This document shows, in pieces, positions 1 through 8,208 of a stretch of DNA of 64,000 nt. Below the pieces are notes generated by a model. That model did no database searches and was not told the origin of the DNA. It saw nothing but the letters and a program-made list of their open reading frames with translations. The DNA comes from Shewanella fidelis ATCC BAA-318 (GTDB lineage Bacteria > Pseudomonadota > Gammaproteobacteria > Enterobacterales > Shewanellaceae), in contig NZ_KI912459.1 in assembly GCF_000518605.1 (NCBI RefSeq), positions 223,235 through 287,234 of the forward strand, written 5' to 3'. Each line of letters opens with the position of its first letter. Positions within the stretch are counted from its first letter, which is position 1. The position numbers were made by a program, and so were the translations under genes.

Positions 1-1379
1 GTTTCAAATGCTTTTACTGCATTTTCAGTTCCACTTAACATCTCATCAAGATGTTTAGCTGTTGATTCTGCAACACTTGGTAGCATATTTAATAAGTCTT
101 TCGGGCTGACTTTTGCAGGCTCGAGCTTTACCTCCGCGACTGACTGGTAGCTAACTCCATCAAGTTTTACAGCATTCTCTGACAAGTTAATAATATTAAC
201 CTGCGGATGTTTTAATGCTTCTTCATTTAGTGCTTGTGCTGCATAGATAAGTTGAACTGGCGTTTCTGCCATGTGGCCTGCATAAGTTTGAACCCATTCG
301 CCTATTTTACTGTTATTGGCACCGGCGCTGGCTTCTAACGCCCCTTTAGCATGTGATACCCCTTTGCTTGAAAAGCAAAAATCGGCACCTGTTAATAGAA
401 TTGTGTTAAAGCCTAACCGTATCGCGATGCGCACCGCGCTATTGGTTACGGTGGGGCCAACGGTTGGAATATTGGCATAATCTTCCTTTAGCCAAGGTAG
501 TTTAGGGCCTAGGAATAAAGATTTACCTTGCCATTGGGATAATAGACGGTGATTAACATGATGTGAGTTAATAAAAAGACTCTCTTTGGAGAGTGACATC
601 ATGTCGCGATTCACTTCAAAGCTGACATCTTGAGGATCCACAGAAACAATAATATGAGCTGGAATATTCTCGCTCGATAGCCTTGCAGCCATTCGAGATA
701 CTGTAAGTATGAAAAGATCGTCATAATGCTGCTTGATCCAATCTATATGGTCATCCAGTGAGGGGCCGCCACCTATGACAATACAGGTTTTGCCCTGAAA
801 TTTACCATCTAGAAGTGAAGCTGGATATTGGTTGTCTGCTAGGTTCTTGAGCTGTTGAACTAAAAATGCTTTTTGCTCAAAGTACGACTTTTTTTCGACC
901 GTTCGCAGCATTATTTGTTTGTGTACAAACTTAATGCAATGACTGTATTGCTCAATAATGCCCATAGTTGAAGCGATGGAGTTATGGGTAAGACACTGAT
1001 CTTTTATTAAGTATAAGTCATCATCTCCAGACTCTAGATGTGCGGCAAATTGCTCCATGCTAAGTACTTGAACATACGGTTGAAACTCAGGTTCAATATC
1101 AATATTTAATAAATTAAGAACTTCATCTAATTCAACAAAAATGTACTTACTTCCATTGGGTATAGGCTGGCTAAGTATGTAGTTTGCGAGTAAACCGGAA
1201 TCTAAACCTATGATGATATGTAACGTATCCTCTTTAAAGAGGTGCTGTTTAAATCTTTGTTTAAATGCTGTTTTAGAGTCAATTTTCTCGAATGTATCTC
1301 TGTTTACGCTGGGTAAGTAATACTCACCAAAGTTACTCACTGAAAATTGGTTAGTAATGATAGAGTCAGATACGTTCAT
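1..1379 (-). CDS. maf: Motility accessory factor (Maf, DUF115/MptE-like) flagellin glycosyltransferase, partial
   Basis: This reading frame starts at ATG 1379 on the minus strand and runs off the left window edge without a stop, so only the first 459 or so codons are seen. My translation shows the MptE-like/DUF115 nucleotide-binding core around residue 200 (VIGGGPSLD), followed by a Rossmann-like stretch and 'TGADFCFS', all typical of Maf proteins. In Campylobacter, Helicobacter, Aeromonas and Shewanella, Maf proteins are required for transfer of nonulosonic acids onto flagellin Ser/Thr in the cytoplasm. Its place beside nonulosonate genes and its sigma54 promoter at 1471-1486 fit that role. 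The specific donor sugar is inferred. Confidence 0.85.
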   Translation of the reverse strand, partial: MNVSDSIITNQFSVSNFGEYYLPSVNRDTFEKIDSKTAFKQRFKQHLFKEDTLHIIIGLDSGLLANYILSQPIPNGSKYIFVELDEVLNLLNIDIEPEFQPYVQVLSMEQFAAHLESGDDDLYLIKDQCLTHNSIASTMGIIEQYSHCIKFVHKQIMLRTVEKKSYFEQKAFLVQQLKNLADNQYPASLLDGKFQGKTCIVIGGGPSLDDHIDWIKQHYDDLFILTVSRMAARLSSENIPAHIIVSVDPQDVSFEVNRDMMSLSKESLFINSHHVNHRLLSQWQGKSLFLGPKLPWLKEDYANIPTVGPTVTNSAVRIAIRLGFNTILLTGADFCFSSKGVSHAKGALEASAGANNSKIGEWVQTYAGHMAETPVQLIYAAQALNEEALKHPQVNIINLSENAVKLDGVSYQSVAEVKLEPAKVSPKDLLNMLPSVAESTAKHLDEMLSGTENAVKAFE

Positions 1380-1470
1380 TGCCTATGAGAGCCTTTTAAT
1401 CATGAGTTTATGGTGTCATGACGTCAATAATTCGTCGTTTTACCAATAAAAGTAGTGTCGAAGTTTGCTA

Positions 1471-1486
1471 AGCAATATTTGCGCCA
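1471..1486 (-). promoter_or_regulatory. Sigma54 promoter for maf
   Basis: The minus strand reads TGGCGCAAATATTGCT, with -24 GG and -12 GC separated by ten bases. It is nearly the same as the flrB promoter at 46117. Transcription would start near 1459, about 80 nt upstream of the maf ATG. Confidence 0.75.
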
Positions 1487-1531
1487 GAAGGCTTTTTGAG
1501 ATTTGCGTAGAATATTTTACTTGGAAAGTAT

Positions 1532-1553
1532 TTATATTATTTAAATAATATAA
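1532..1553. repeat. Perfect 22-bp AT palindrome
   Basis: Eleven bases (TTATATTATTT) are followed immediately by their exact reverse complement. It lies between the divergent maf and methyltransferase genes, upstream of both starts, and could be an operator or simply AT-rich promoter DNA. Confidence 0.6.
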
Positions 1554-1619
1554 GCTAGATGTTTTAATTACAATTTTAGGCTTTTGCCATTATTGGTCAC
1601 GAAAATAAGTCAGAGCGTT

Positions 1620-2684
1620 ATGTATAAAAATAATATTGAGCAGATCATGATAGATATGCATGATGTAGCAGCATGCTTTAAACCTAGCCACTTTTGGCAA
1701 ATGGGCGCTGAGAAATTACAGCAAGATCTGCAATCGAAAGGGATGGAGAACTTTCGCCGCTTTCCTAGCGCTCTTGGTTACTTCGTACCAACTTATCAAT
1801 TTTCAGGCTGGATAAATCAGCCTGACAAGTATCAGCATTTACTCAGCGAAAACCAAGCGACCTTAGTTGATGACAACAAGGCTTGGTTAAACATGCAAGC
1901 TTTTTTGTCAGGAAAAATGCAGGCTGAAAGTGACTACCGTGTTTACAAAGCCAGCGAAAGCGCTTTACTGCCAAATACTGCTGCTTTCTCAGAGAGTGCA
2001 GTAGGGGCGCCAGTTGAGCAGTTTGAATTTGAGCAGCGTGTTTTTAGTCGTTCAAGCTTGAACTATCTCATGGGAATAAACTTTTTAAAGCAGCATTTAC
2101 TTGCAGATGAACAGATCAAAAACGTATTAGAAATTGGCGGGGGATTTGGCTCATTAGGCGAAATATTATTAAGTGATGCGGCTAATGATTGTTTTTATTT
2201 AAATGTTGATATTCCACCGACATGTTTATTCTCCAGTTACTATTTGCAGCAAGTGTTCGGTGAGCAGTTAGTGGCAGACTATTTGGATAGCAAGCGCTTT
2301 ACAAATTTGTCTATTGAGGGCATGCGAGTAACCCATAAAGCGGCTGTACTTTGTCCGTGGCAGTTATCTGAAGTATCAGGAACAATAGACTTATTCGTTA
2401 ATTTTATCTCATTCCAAGAGATGGAACCTGATATTGTTCAAAACTATCTCAATGAAGTTGAACGTTTACAAGCAAAGTATGTGTTGTTGCGAAACCTTAA
2501 AGAAGGTAAGCAGATTGCCAAGTCAGCGGGTGACGTTGGTGTTAAAACACCAATATTAGGCGATGACTATGATGGTTTTTTACCAAATTACGATTTAGTC
2601 GCCTGCAATGTTTTTCCCTTTGGCTATAAAACCATTGATGGGTTTCATTCTGAATTAAGGTTGTATAGAAGAAAGTCAATTTAG
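1620..2684 (+). CDS. Putative sugar O-methyltransferase (NanM-like SAM methyltransferase)
   Basis: About 354 residues. The SAM-binding motif LEIGGGFGSLGEILL is near residue 170 and is followed by a 'VDIPPTCLFSSYYLQQVFG' stretch, typical of the putative sugar O-methyltransferase family found in LPS and flagellin glycan loci. I place the start at ATG 1620. A TTG at 1584 (AGG just upstream) and an ATG eight codons further in are alternatives, and none has a strong Shine-Dalgarno sequence. It is divergent from maf and 221 bases upstream of pseB on the same strand. It probably methylates a sugar of the flagellin or surface glycan. The acceptor is not known from sequence. Confidence 0.75.
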   Translation: MYKNNIEQIMIDMHDVAACFKPSHFWQMGAEKLQQDLQSKGMENFRRFPSALGYFVPTYQFSGWINQPDKYQHLLSENQATLVDDNKAWLNMQAFLSGKMQAESDYRVYKASESALLPNTAAFSESAVGAPVEQFEFEQRVFSRSSLNYLMGINFLKQHLLADEQIKNVLEIGGGFGSLGEILLSDAANDCFYLNVDIPPTCLFSSYYLQQVFGEQLVADYLDSKRFTNLSIEGMRVTHKAAVLCPWQLSEVSGTIDLFVNFISFQEMEPDIVQNYLNEVERLQAKYVLLRNLKEGKQIAKSAGDVGVKTPILGDDYDGFLPNYDLVACNVFPFGYKTIDGFHSELRLYRRKSI

Positions 2685-2905
2685 CACGAGTTTTAAAACT
2701 GTTTTAGAAGAAACTATCGGTTAATTGTTCACCGATTTAACTGTTTACGTTATAAGTTTTGCGATCAAATATAAAGTTATTATGTACCTAGCTAAATGAT
2801 AACTTTACACTGTATTTATTATTAACGTTTCGTACGTATAACGAGATGCTCAGTCGCTGTTAATGGTCACTAAGAGCACAGATCTCAAAGGTAGGGTTTA
2901 AAATC
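2685..2905. other. Intergenic spacer upstream of pseB
   Basis: This 221-base AT-rich gap must hold the promoter for the rightward sugar operon. I see no sigma54 match and only a poor sigma28-like string (TAAA-N15-GCTAAATG). A purine-rich AAAGGTAGGG precedes the pseB ATG and is the likely ribosome binding site. Confidence 0.4.
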
Positions 2906-3907
2906 ATGTTTAATAATTCAACGATTTTGATTACGGGCGGAACCGGCTCATTTGGGCAAAAGTATACCGAAACTATTTTAAGCCGTTATAAGCCTAAAAG
3001 ATTGATCATCCTTTCTAGAGATGAGCTCAAACAGTATGAAATGCAACAGAAGTTTAATGACTCTTGCATGCGATACTTTATTGGTGATGTGCGCGACGCA
3101 GATCGTATGATGCAGGCGATGAGAGGGGTTGATTACGTTATTCATGCCGCAGCATTAAAGCAAGTTCCGGCTGCAGAATACAACCCAATGGAGTGTATTA
3201 AAACCAATATTCATGGTGCTGAAAATGTCATTAAAGCGGCAATTGCAAATGGCGTTAAGAAGGTGATAGCACTCTCTACCGATAAAGCGGCTAATCCAAT
3301 TAACCTTTACGGGGCGACAAAACTGGCATCGGATAAGTTATTTGTGGCAGCAAATAACATTGTTGGCGAGGGAGAAACCCGTTTTTCTGCTGTTAGGTAT
3401 GGCAATGTAGTTGGTTCTCGTGGTTCAGTGGTGCCGTTTTTTAGAAAGCTAATAGCCCAAGGCACAGAGTCACTGCCTATTACCCATCCAGATATGACGC
3501 GTTTTTGGATTACGTTGCAAGATGGTGTCGATTTCGTGTTGAAAAACTTTGCCCGAATGCAAGGCGGCGAAATTTTTGTACCCAAAATTCCTTCAGTAAG
3601 GATCACTGATCTTGCCGGCGCTTATGGACCGGATCTTAAGTTGGATATTATTGGGATAAGACCTGGTGAAAAGATGCATGAAATTATGTGTCCTGCAGAT
3701 GACTCTCACCATACGGTAGAATTTGAAGACCATTTCGTTATCACTCCTAGCATTACATTTTTTGGCAGAAGCAACGAATATTCAACGAACCTCCTCGGTG
3801 AAAAGGGCACACTCGTCCCGCTAGGCTTTGAATATCACTCAGGTAATAACTCGCATTTTCTTACGAAACAAGAAATCCTATCGATGGAAGAGCAAGCAAA
3901 GCAATGA
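2906..3907 (+). CDS. pseB: UDP-N-acetylglucosamine 4,6-dehydratase (inverting), PseB
   Basis: 333 residues, the usual PseB/FlaA1 length. The Rossmann motif TGGTGSFG is near residue 10, the STDKAANP segment is present, and the YGATK (Y-x3-K) motif follows, as in PseB-type extended SDRs. PseB converts UDP-GlcNAc to UDP-2-acetamido-2,6-dideoxy-L-arabino-hexos-4-ulose, the first step towards pseudaminic acid. The stop overlaps the pseC start as ATGA, so the two are probably translationally coupled. The product could also feed another 4-amino-4,6-dideoxy sugar, so pathway assignment depends on the later genes. Confidence 0.93.
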   Translation: MFNNSTILITGGTGSFGQKYTETILSRYKPKRLIILSRDELKQYEMQQKFNDSCMRYFIGDVRDADRMMQAMRGVDYVIHAAALKQVPAAEYNPMECIKTNIHGAENVIKAAIANGVKKVIALSTDKAANPINLYGATKLASDKLFVAANNIVGEGETRFSAVRYGNVVGSRGSVVPFFRKLIAQGTESLPITHPDMTRFWITLQDGVDFVLKNFARMQGGEIFVPKIPSVRITDLAGAYGPDLKLDIIGIRPGEKMHEIMCPADDSHHTVEFEDHFVITPSITFFGRSNEYSTNLLGEKGTLVPLGFEYHSGNNSHFLTKQEILSMEEQAKQ

Positions 3908-5052
3908 TCCTTTATGGTAAGCAAGATATTTCTAATGCAGATATTGATGCAGTTGTTGATGTTCTACAATCAGATTTTTTAACTCAAGGTCCTAAAGTTC
4001 CAGCTTTTGAGAAAGCAATATCCGATTACTGCGGCGCAAGCTTTGCCGTTGCAGTCAATAGCGCGACATCTGCTTTACATATTGCCTGCTTGGCATTAAA
4101 TGTGGGTGAAAATGATTGGGTGTGGACTTCACCAATAACATTTGTAGCATCAGCCAATTGTGCTTTGTATTGTGGTGCAAACATAGACTTTGTGGATGTA
4201 GAGCCCACCAGTGGCAATATGTGCCCTAAAGCCTTAGCAGCCAAACTTGCGTGGGCGGCAGAAAATGCATGCTTGCCAAAAGTGATTATTCCTGTGCACT
4301 TATGTGGCCATAGCTGCGACATGAAAGCCATTTCAGCCTTAGCTAAACAGTATGATGTGAAAGTCATTGAAGATGCATCCCATGGTATCGGTGGTTCCTT
4401 TGACGGGAATAAGTTGGGATGTTGCCAGTATTCAGACATCACAGTGTTTAGTTTTCATCCTGTAAAAATCATCACTTCGGCAGAAGGGGGCGTTGCGACC
4501 ACCAATGACTCTCAATTAGCCCAATCTATGGCGATGTTGCGCAGTCACGGCATAACCAAAACGCCGCAGAAAATGTTACGTCCTAATGAAGGTGATTGGT
4601 ATTATGAGCAGCATCAGCTGGGCTTTAATTATCGAATGACCGAGTTACAGGCGGCATTGGGCCTGAGTCAGATGGCGCGCTTAGATGAGTTTATTAGCCG
4701 CAGAAATCAGCTGGCTCAGCACTATGCCACGCAGTTATCAGGACTGGCAGTTAACATTGTTGAGCCTTTGTCTAACAGTGTTAGCGCCCGCCATCTACAG
4801 ATGATAAGGCTACAAACGCCAAATAAAAGAAAAGCGATATTTGCTGCTTTACGCAATGCAGGAATACAGGTTCACGTGCATTACTTCCCGGTACATCTGC
4901 AACCTTATTACTTAAATTTGGGTTTTGCAGTAGGCGATTACCCGCAAGCTGAACGCTTCTATGAGCAGATTTTGACACTGCCTTTGCATACACAGTTGAC
5001 AGAGCAACAAGTTGAGTTGGTAAGTTTGGCGTTAGCTGAGCATATTGTTTAG
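3904..5052 (+). CDS. pseC: UDP-4-amino-4,6-dideoxy-N-acetyl-L-altrosamine transaminase, PseC
   Basis: 382 residues of the DegT/DnrJ/EryC1 sugar aminotransferase family. The PLP lysine is in FSFHPVKIIT near residue 188, and EDASHGIGG precedes it. The protein aligns in length and motifs with PseC, which aminates the PseB product at C4 using glutamate. Its start overlaps the pseB stop by four bases. In the standard route an acetyltransferase (PseH) follows, but none is encoded in this window. Unlike RfbH downstream, this protein keeps the catalytic lysine and is therefore a true aminotransferase. Confidence 0.92.
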   Translation: MILYGKQDISNADIDAVVDVLQSDFLTQGPKVPAFEKAISDYCGASFAVAVNSATSALHIACLALNVGENDWVWTSPITFVASANCALYCGANIDFVDVEPTSGNMCPKALAAKLAWAAENACLPKVIIPVHLCGHSCDMKAISALAKQYDVKVIEDASHGIGGSFDGNKLGCCQYSDITVFSFHPVKIITSAEGGVATTNDSQLAQSMAMLRSHGITKTPQKMLRPNEGDWYYEQHQLGFNYRMTELQAALGLSQMARLDEFISRRNQLAQHYATQLSGLAVNIVEPLSNSVSARHLQMIRLQTPNKRKAIFAALRNAGIQVHVHYFPVHLQPYYLNLGFAVGDYPQAERFYEQILTLPLHTQLTEQQVELVSLALAEHIV

Positions 5053-5060
5053 GAGTTCTT

Positions 5061-5831
5061 TTGAAAGTAGTTATTTTAGCTGGTGGTTTAGGCACGCGAT
5101 TAAGTGAAGAAACGGCAGTTAAGCCCAAGCCAATGGTGGAAATTGGTGGCAAACCATTGTTGTGGCATATCATGCAAATGTATTCAGCTCATGGCCTTAA
5201 TGAGTTTATTGTGCTTTGCGGCTACAAAGCAGAAGTGATTAAGCAGTATTTTAATGATTTTCATCTACTTGATTGTGACATTACATTAGATTTCGCCACC
5301 GGAGAAAGAGTCATTCACAATGCGCCGTCAGTGCCTTGGCGTGTCACTATGGTTGATACTGGTAATGATACTATGACCGGCGGGCGTTTAAAGAAAGTCG
5401 CTGAATTGCTCAAAGATGAAGAGATGTTTTGTATGACCTACGGCGACGGTCTTGCTGACATCGATATCAGTGCCTCGATCGCTTTTCATAAGTCACATGA
5501 TAAATTAGCGACATTAACTGCGGTTATTCCTCCGCCAAGATTTGGCGGCTTGTCACTTGATGGTAACTTAGTGACCCGTTTTGATGAGAAGCCGCTTAAC
5601 GAAGGTGGCCGTATAAATGGTGGCTTTTTCGTGCTGTCTCCTCAAGTGCTGTCATATATCGAAAACGATCAAACCTCTTGGGAACAAGAACCGCTGAGTC
5701 AATTAGCACAAGCAGGCGAGCTAATGGCCTATGTGCATAATGGTTTTTGGCAGCCTATGGATACCTTAAGAGATAAAATGCATTTGGAATCTCTTTGGAA
5801 TAGTAAAAATCCGCCTTGGAAGGTTTGGTAA
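5061..5831 (+). CDS. rfbF: Glucose-1-phosphate cytidylyltransferase
   Basis: 256 residues, as expected for RfbF/DdhA. The nucleotidyltransferase signature LAGGLGTRLSEETAVKPKPMV begins the protein, and GGFFVLSP and the closing WQPMDTLRDK region are typical of the family. It makes CDP-glucose from glucose-1-phosphate and CTP. The start is TTG 5061 behind AGGAG. It follows pseC by eight bases, and rfbG starts directly after its stop. Together with rfbG and rfbH it commits CDP-glucose to 3,6-dideoxyhexose synthesis, a branch separate from the UDP-GlcNAc branch of pseBC. Confidence 0.93.
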   Translation: MKVVILAGGLGTRLSEETAVKPKPMVEIGGKPLLWHIMQMYSAHGLNEFIVLCGYKAEVIKQYFNDFHLLDCDITLDFATGERVIHNAPSVPWRVTMVDTGNDTMTGGRLKKVAELLKDEEMFCMTYGDGLADIDISASIAFHKSHDKLATLTAVIPPPRFGGLSLDGNLVTRFDEKPLNEGGRINGGFFVLSPQVLSYIENDQTSWEQEPLSQLAQAGELMAYVHNGFWQPMDTLRDKMHLESLWNSKNPPWKVW

Positions 5832-6899
5832 ATGAGCGCACAGTTTTGGAAGGGTAAGCGGGTTTTAGTTACTGGACATACTGGCTTTAAAGGCAGCTGG
5901 TTAACCATGATTTTGCATGCGTTTGGTGCGCAGGTGTTTGGTTTCTCAGATCAAGTCAAAGATGGTTGGCTATTTGATATTGCCAAGTTACAGACTATTT
6001 GTGATCACATGATTGGTGACATAAACGATACTGAACAGTTTGCAGCTCGTATTGCTGAAGTTAATCCCGATGTGGTGTTTCATTTAGCTGCACAGCCATT
6101 AGTTTCAGAAGGTTATAAATTTCCGCTACAAACATTGGAAACCAATATCTTAGGAACGGCAAAGTTATTAGATAACTTTAAAAACTGGCCAAGGCATATT
6201 GCGTTGGTGATCATAAGCTCTGACAAATGCTATCTACCGCGCCCGGGCGCACAACCTTTCGTTGAAACAGACCCTTTAGGCGGCTATGACCCATATTCAA
6301 GCTCTAAAGCAGGTTGTGAGCTAGTTGTTGAAACTTACAATGCGTCGTTTTTTGCCGCAACATCACATATAGGTTTAGCTTCAGCGAGAGCGGGCAATGT
6401 TGTAGGCGGTGGTGACTATGCTGAAAATCGGATTATTCCCGATATTATAACAGCGGCTTTTGCGAATGAGCATGTCACACTTAGAGCGCCGAATGCGGTT
6501 CGACCATGGCAACATGTGATGGAAGCCTTAAGCGGTTATTTGTTGTTAGCCGAGAAACTGTATGCAGAGCCTAAGCACTACTCTGGAGCCTGGAATTTTG
6601 GCCCACGTGAACAAGATATGTGTGCCGTCGGTGAACTGGTCAAAATGTGTTATCAGAAGTTGGGTCAAACCTATCAGCCGAATATTACGCAGGCCGACTT
6701 TAAAGAGACGGACATTCTTAGACTGAATAGTGATAAAGCAGTCAACCAACTAGGTTGGCATCCTAGATGGACACTAGATGAAACATTAAGCAATGTGCTG
6801 AAGTGGTACCGAGATGTTGCAAATGCACATGAGCCACTCAAAGTGACTCGTAGTCAAATAGATAGCTATTTTGAAATAAAGGATGGCTTAGTTGAATAA
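5832..6899 (+). CDS. rfbG: CDP-glucose 4,6-dehydratase
   Basis: 355 residues of the extended SDR family. The motifs TGHTGFKGSWL near the N-terminus, the ISSDKCY segment and YSSSKAGCE (Y-x3-K) identify RfbG/DdhB. It converts CDP-glucose to CDP-4-keto-6-deoxyglucose with bound NAD. The ATG abuts the rfbF stop, and the last codons overlap the TTG start of rfbH by eight bases, so translation of rfbF, rfbG and rfbH is probably coupled. Confidence 0.93.
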   Translation: MSAQFWKGKRVLVTGHTGFKGSWLTMILHAFGAQVFGFSDQVKDGWLFDIAKLQTICDHMIGDINDTEQFAARIAEVNPDVVFHLAAQPLVSEGYKFPLQTLETNILGTAKLLDNFKNWPRHIALVIISSDKCYLPRPGAQPFVETDPLGGYDPYSSSKAGCELVVETYNASFFAATSHIGLASARAGNVVGGGDYAENRIIPDIITAAFANEHVTLRAPNAVRPWQHVMEALSGYLLLAEKLYAEPKHYSGAWNFGPREQDMCAVGELVKMCYQKLGQTYQPNITQADFKETDILRLNSDKAVNQLGWHPRWTLDETLSNVLKWYRDVANAHEPLKVTRSQIDSYFEIKDGLVE

Positions 6900-8208
6900 G
6901 CAAGAGCAGTTAAAGCAAGACATTTTAACCTTAATCCAAGACTATTCTCAGGTTAAATACCAAGAACAATTATTCATTGCCGGAGAAACTTACGTACCGG
7001 TATCGGGTAAAAAGCTCGATGGTGATGAAATGAGTTTAATGGTGGAGGCTTGTCTAGATGGCTGGTTGACCACAGGCCGATTTAATGATGCGTTCGAGAA
7101 ACAGGCCGCAGAATGGATAGGTGTAGAGCACTTATTGACGACATCATCGGGTTCTGCCGCAAATCTATTAGCTTTTACTGCCCTAACGTCGCCTAAACTT
7201 GGTGATAGAGCCATTCAACCCGGCGATGAAGTTATTACCGTTGCCGCCGGATTTCCGACTACGGTAAATCCAATTGTGCAAAACAATGCCGTTCCTGTGT
7301 TTGTTGATATCGATCCGCGCACACTCAACATAGATGTAAGCATGTTAGAGCAGGCGTTAAGTCCAAAAACACGCGCGGTGATGATTGCGCATACACTGGG
7401 TAACCCTTTTGATCTGAAGGCGGTAAGAGCATTTTGTGACCGTCATAACTTATGGCTTGTTGAAGACTGTTGTGATGCCCTAGGAAGCCGCTATGAAGGG
7501 CAGCATGTAGGTTTGCTTGGTGATCTGGCAACCCTGAGTTTTTACCCAGCGCACCATATTACTATGGGCGAGGGGGGCGCGGTGTTTAGCCGTTCTAAAA
7601 AGTTGGCAAAAATTGTTGAGTCGTTTAGGGACTGGGGGCGAGACTGTTATTGTAACCCCGGACAAGATAACACCTGTAGACGTCGATATGAGCAAAAAAT
7701 GGGGGACTTACCTCAAGGCTATGATCATAAGTATATTTATAGCCACATGGGCTACAACCTTAAAATAACCGACATGCAAGCTGCATGTGGACTTGGGCAA
7801 TTGAAAAAACTCGATGGTTTTTGCCAAATCCGCAAGCAGAACTATCAGTATTTAGCTGAGAAGTTAAAAGGTATACCAGGCTTAGATATTTGCCGTGCCA
7901 CTCAGGGAAGTGAGCCGAGTTGGTTTGGCTTTCCGATCACCTTACGAGGTGAATTGGCGGCGCATCGTAATGAATTAGTAAAAGCATTAGAGCAAGCTAA
8001 AATTGGTACCCGACTGTTGTTTGCAGGCAACTTGACTAAACAGCCATATTTTAAAGGACGTAACTACCGAGTGGTTGGTGAGCTTGCCAATACTGATGAG
8101 GTGATGAACTGCACTTTCTGGCTGGGTGTGTATCCCGGCTTAACGCCAGTAATGCTGGATTACATTGCCCAGACATTAATTGACTTATGTCGAGGCTTAG
8201 TTGAATAA
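6892..8208 (+). CDS. rfbH: CDP-4-dehydro-6-deoxyglucose dehydratase E1 (RfbH/DdhC/AscC type)
   Basis: 438 residues, resembling sugar aminotransferases but with the PLP lysine replaced by histidine (SFYPAHH, His221), the hallmark of the PMP-dependent C3 dehydratase E1. All four [2Fe-2S] ligands of the known C-X57-C-X1-C-X7-C pattern can be counted at Cys194, Cys252, Cys254 and Cys262. It therefore should remove the C3 hydroxyl from CDP-4-keto-6-deoxyglucose. It needs a reductase partner (E3/DdhD), which is not in this window. The start is TTG, overlapping rfbG by eight bases, and the next gene overlaps in the same way. Confidence 0.93.
   Translation: MNKQEQLKQDILTLIQDYSQVKYQEQLFIAGETYVPVSGKKLDGDEMSLMVEACLDGWLTTGRFNDAFEKQAAEWIGVEHLLTTSSGSAANLLAFTALTSPKLGDRAIQPGDEVITVAAGFPTTVNPIVQNNAVPVFVDIDPRTLNIDVSMLEQALSPKTRAVMIAHTLGNPFDLKAVRAFCDRHNLWLVEDCCDALGSRYEGQHVGLLGDLATLSFYPAHHITMGEGGAVFSRSKKLAKIVESFRDWGRDCYCNPGQDNTCRRRYEQKMGDLPQGYDHKYIYSHMGYNLKITDMQAACGLGQLKKLDGFCQIRKQNYQYLAEKLKGIPGLDICRATQGSEPSWFGFPITLRGELAAHRNELVKALEQAKIGTRLLFAGNLTKQPYFKGRNYRVVGELANTDEVMNCTFWLGVYPGLTPVMLDYIAQTLIDLCRGLVE

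Noticed and set aside
2772..2798. Possible sigma28 promoter for pseB (TAAA-N15-GCTAAATG)
   Set aside because: The -10 matches the consensus at only a few positions, so I do not call it.
4026..4442. 138-aa minus-strand frame inside pseC
   Set aside because: It lies wholly within a clear aminotransferase gene and has no family-like motif.
6892..8208. RfbH considered as an ordinary sugar aminotransferase
   Set aside because: The PLP lysine is replaced by His221 and the iron-sulfur ligands are all present, so it is the E1 dehydratase.
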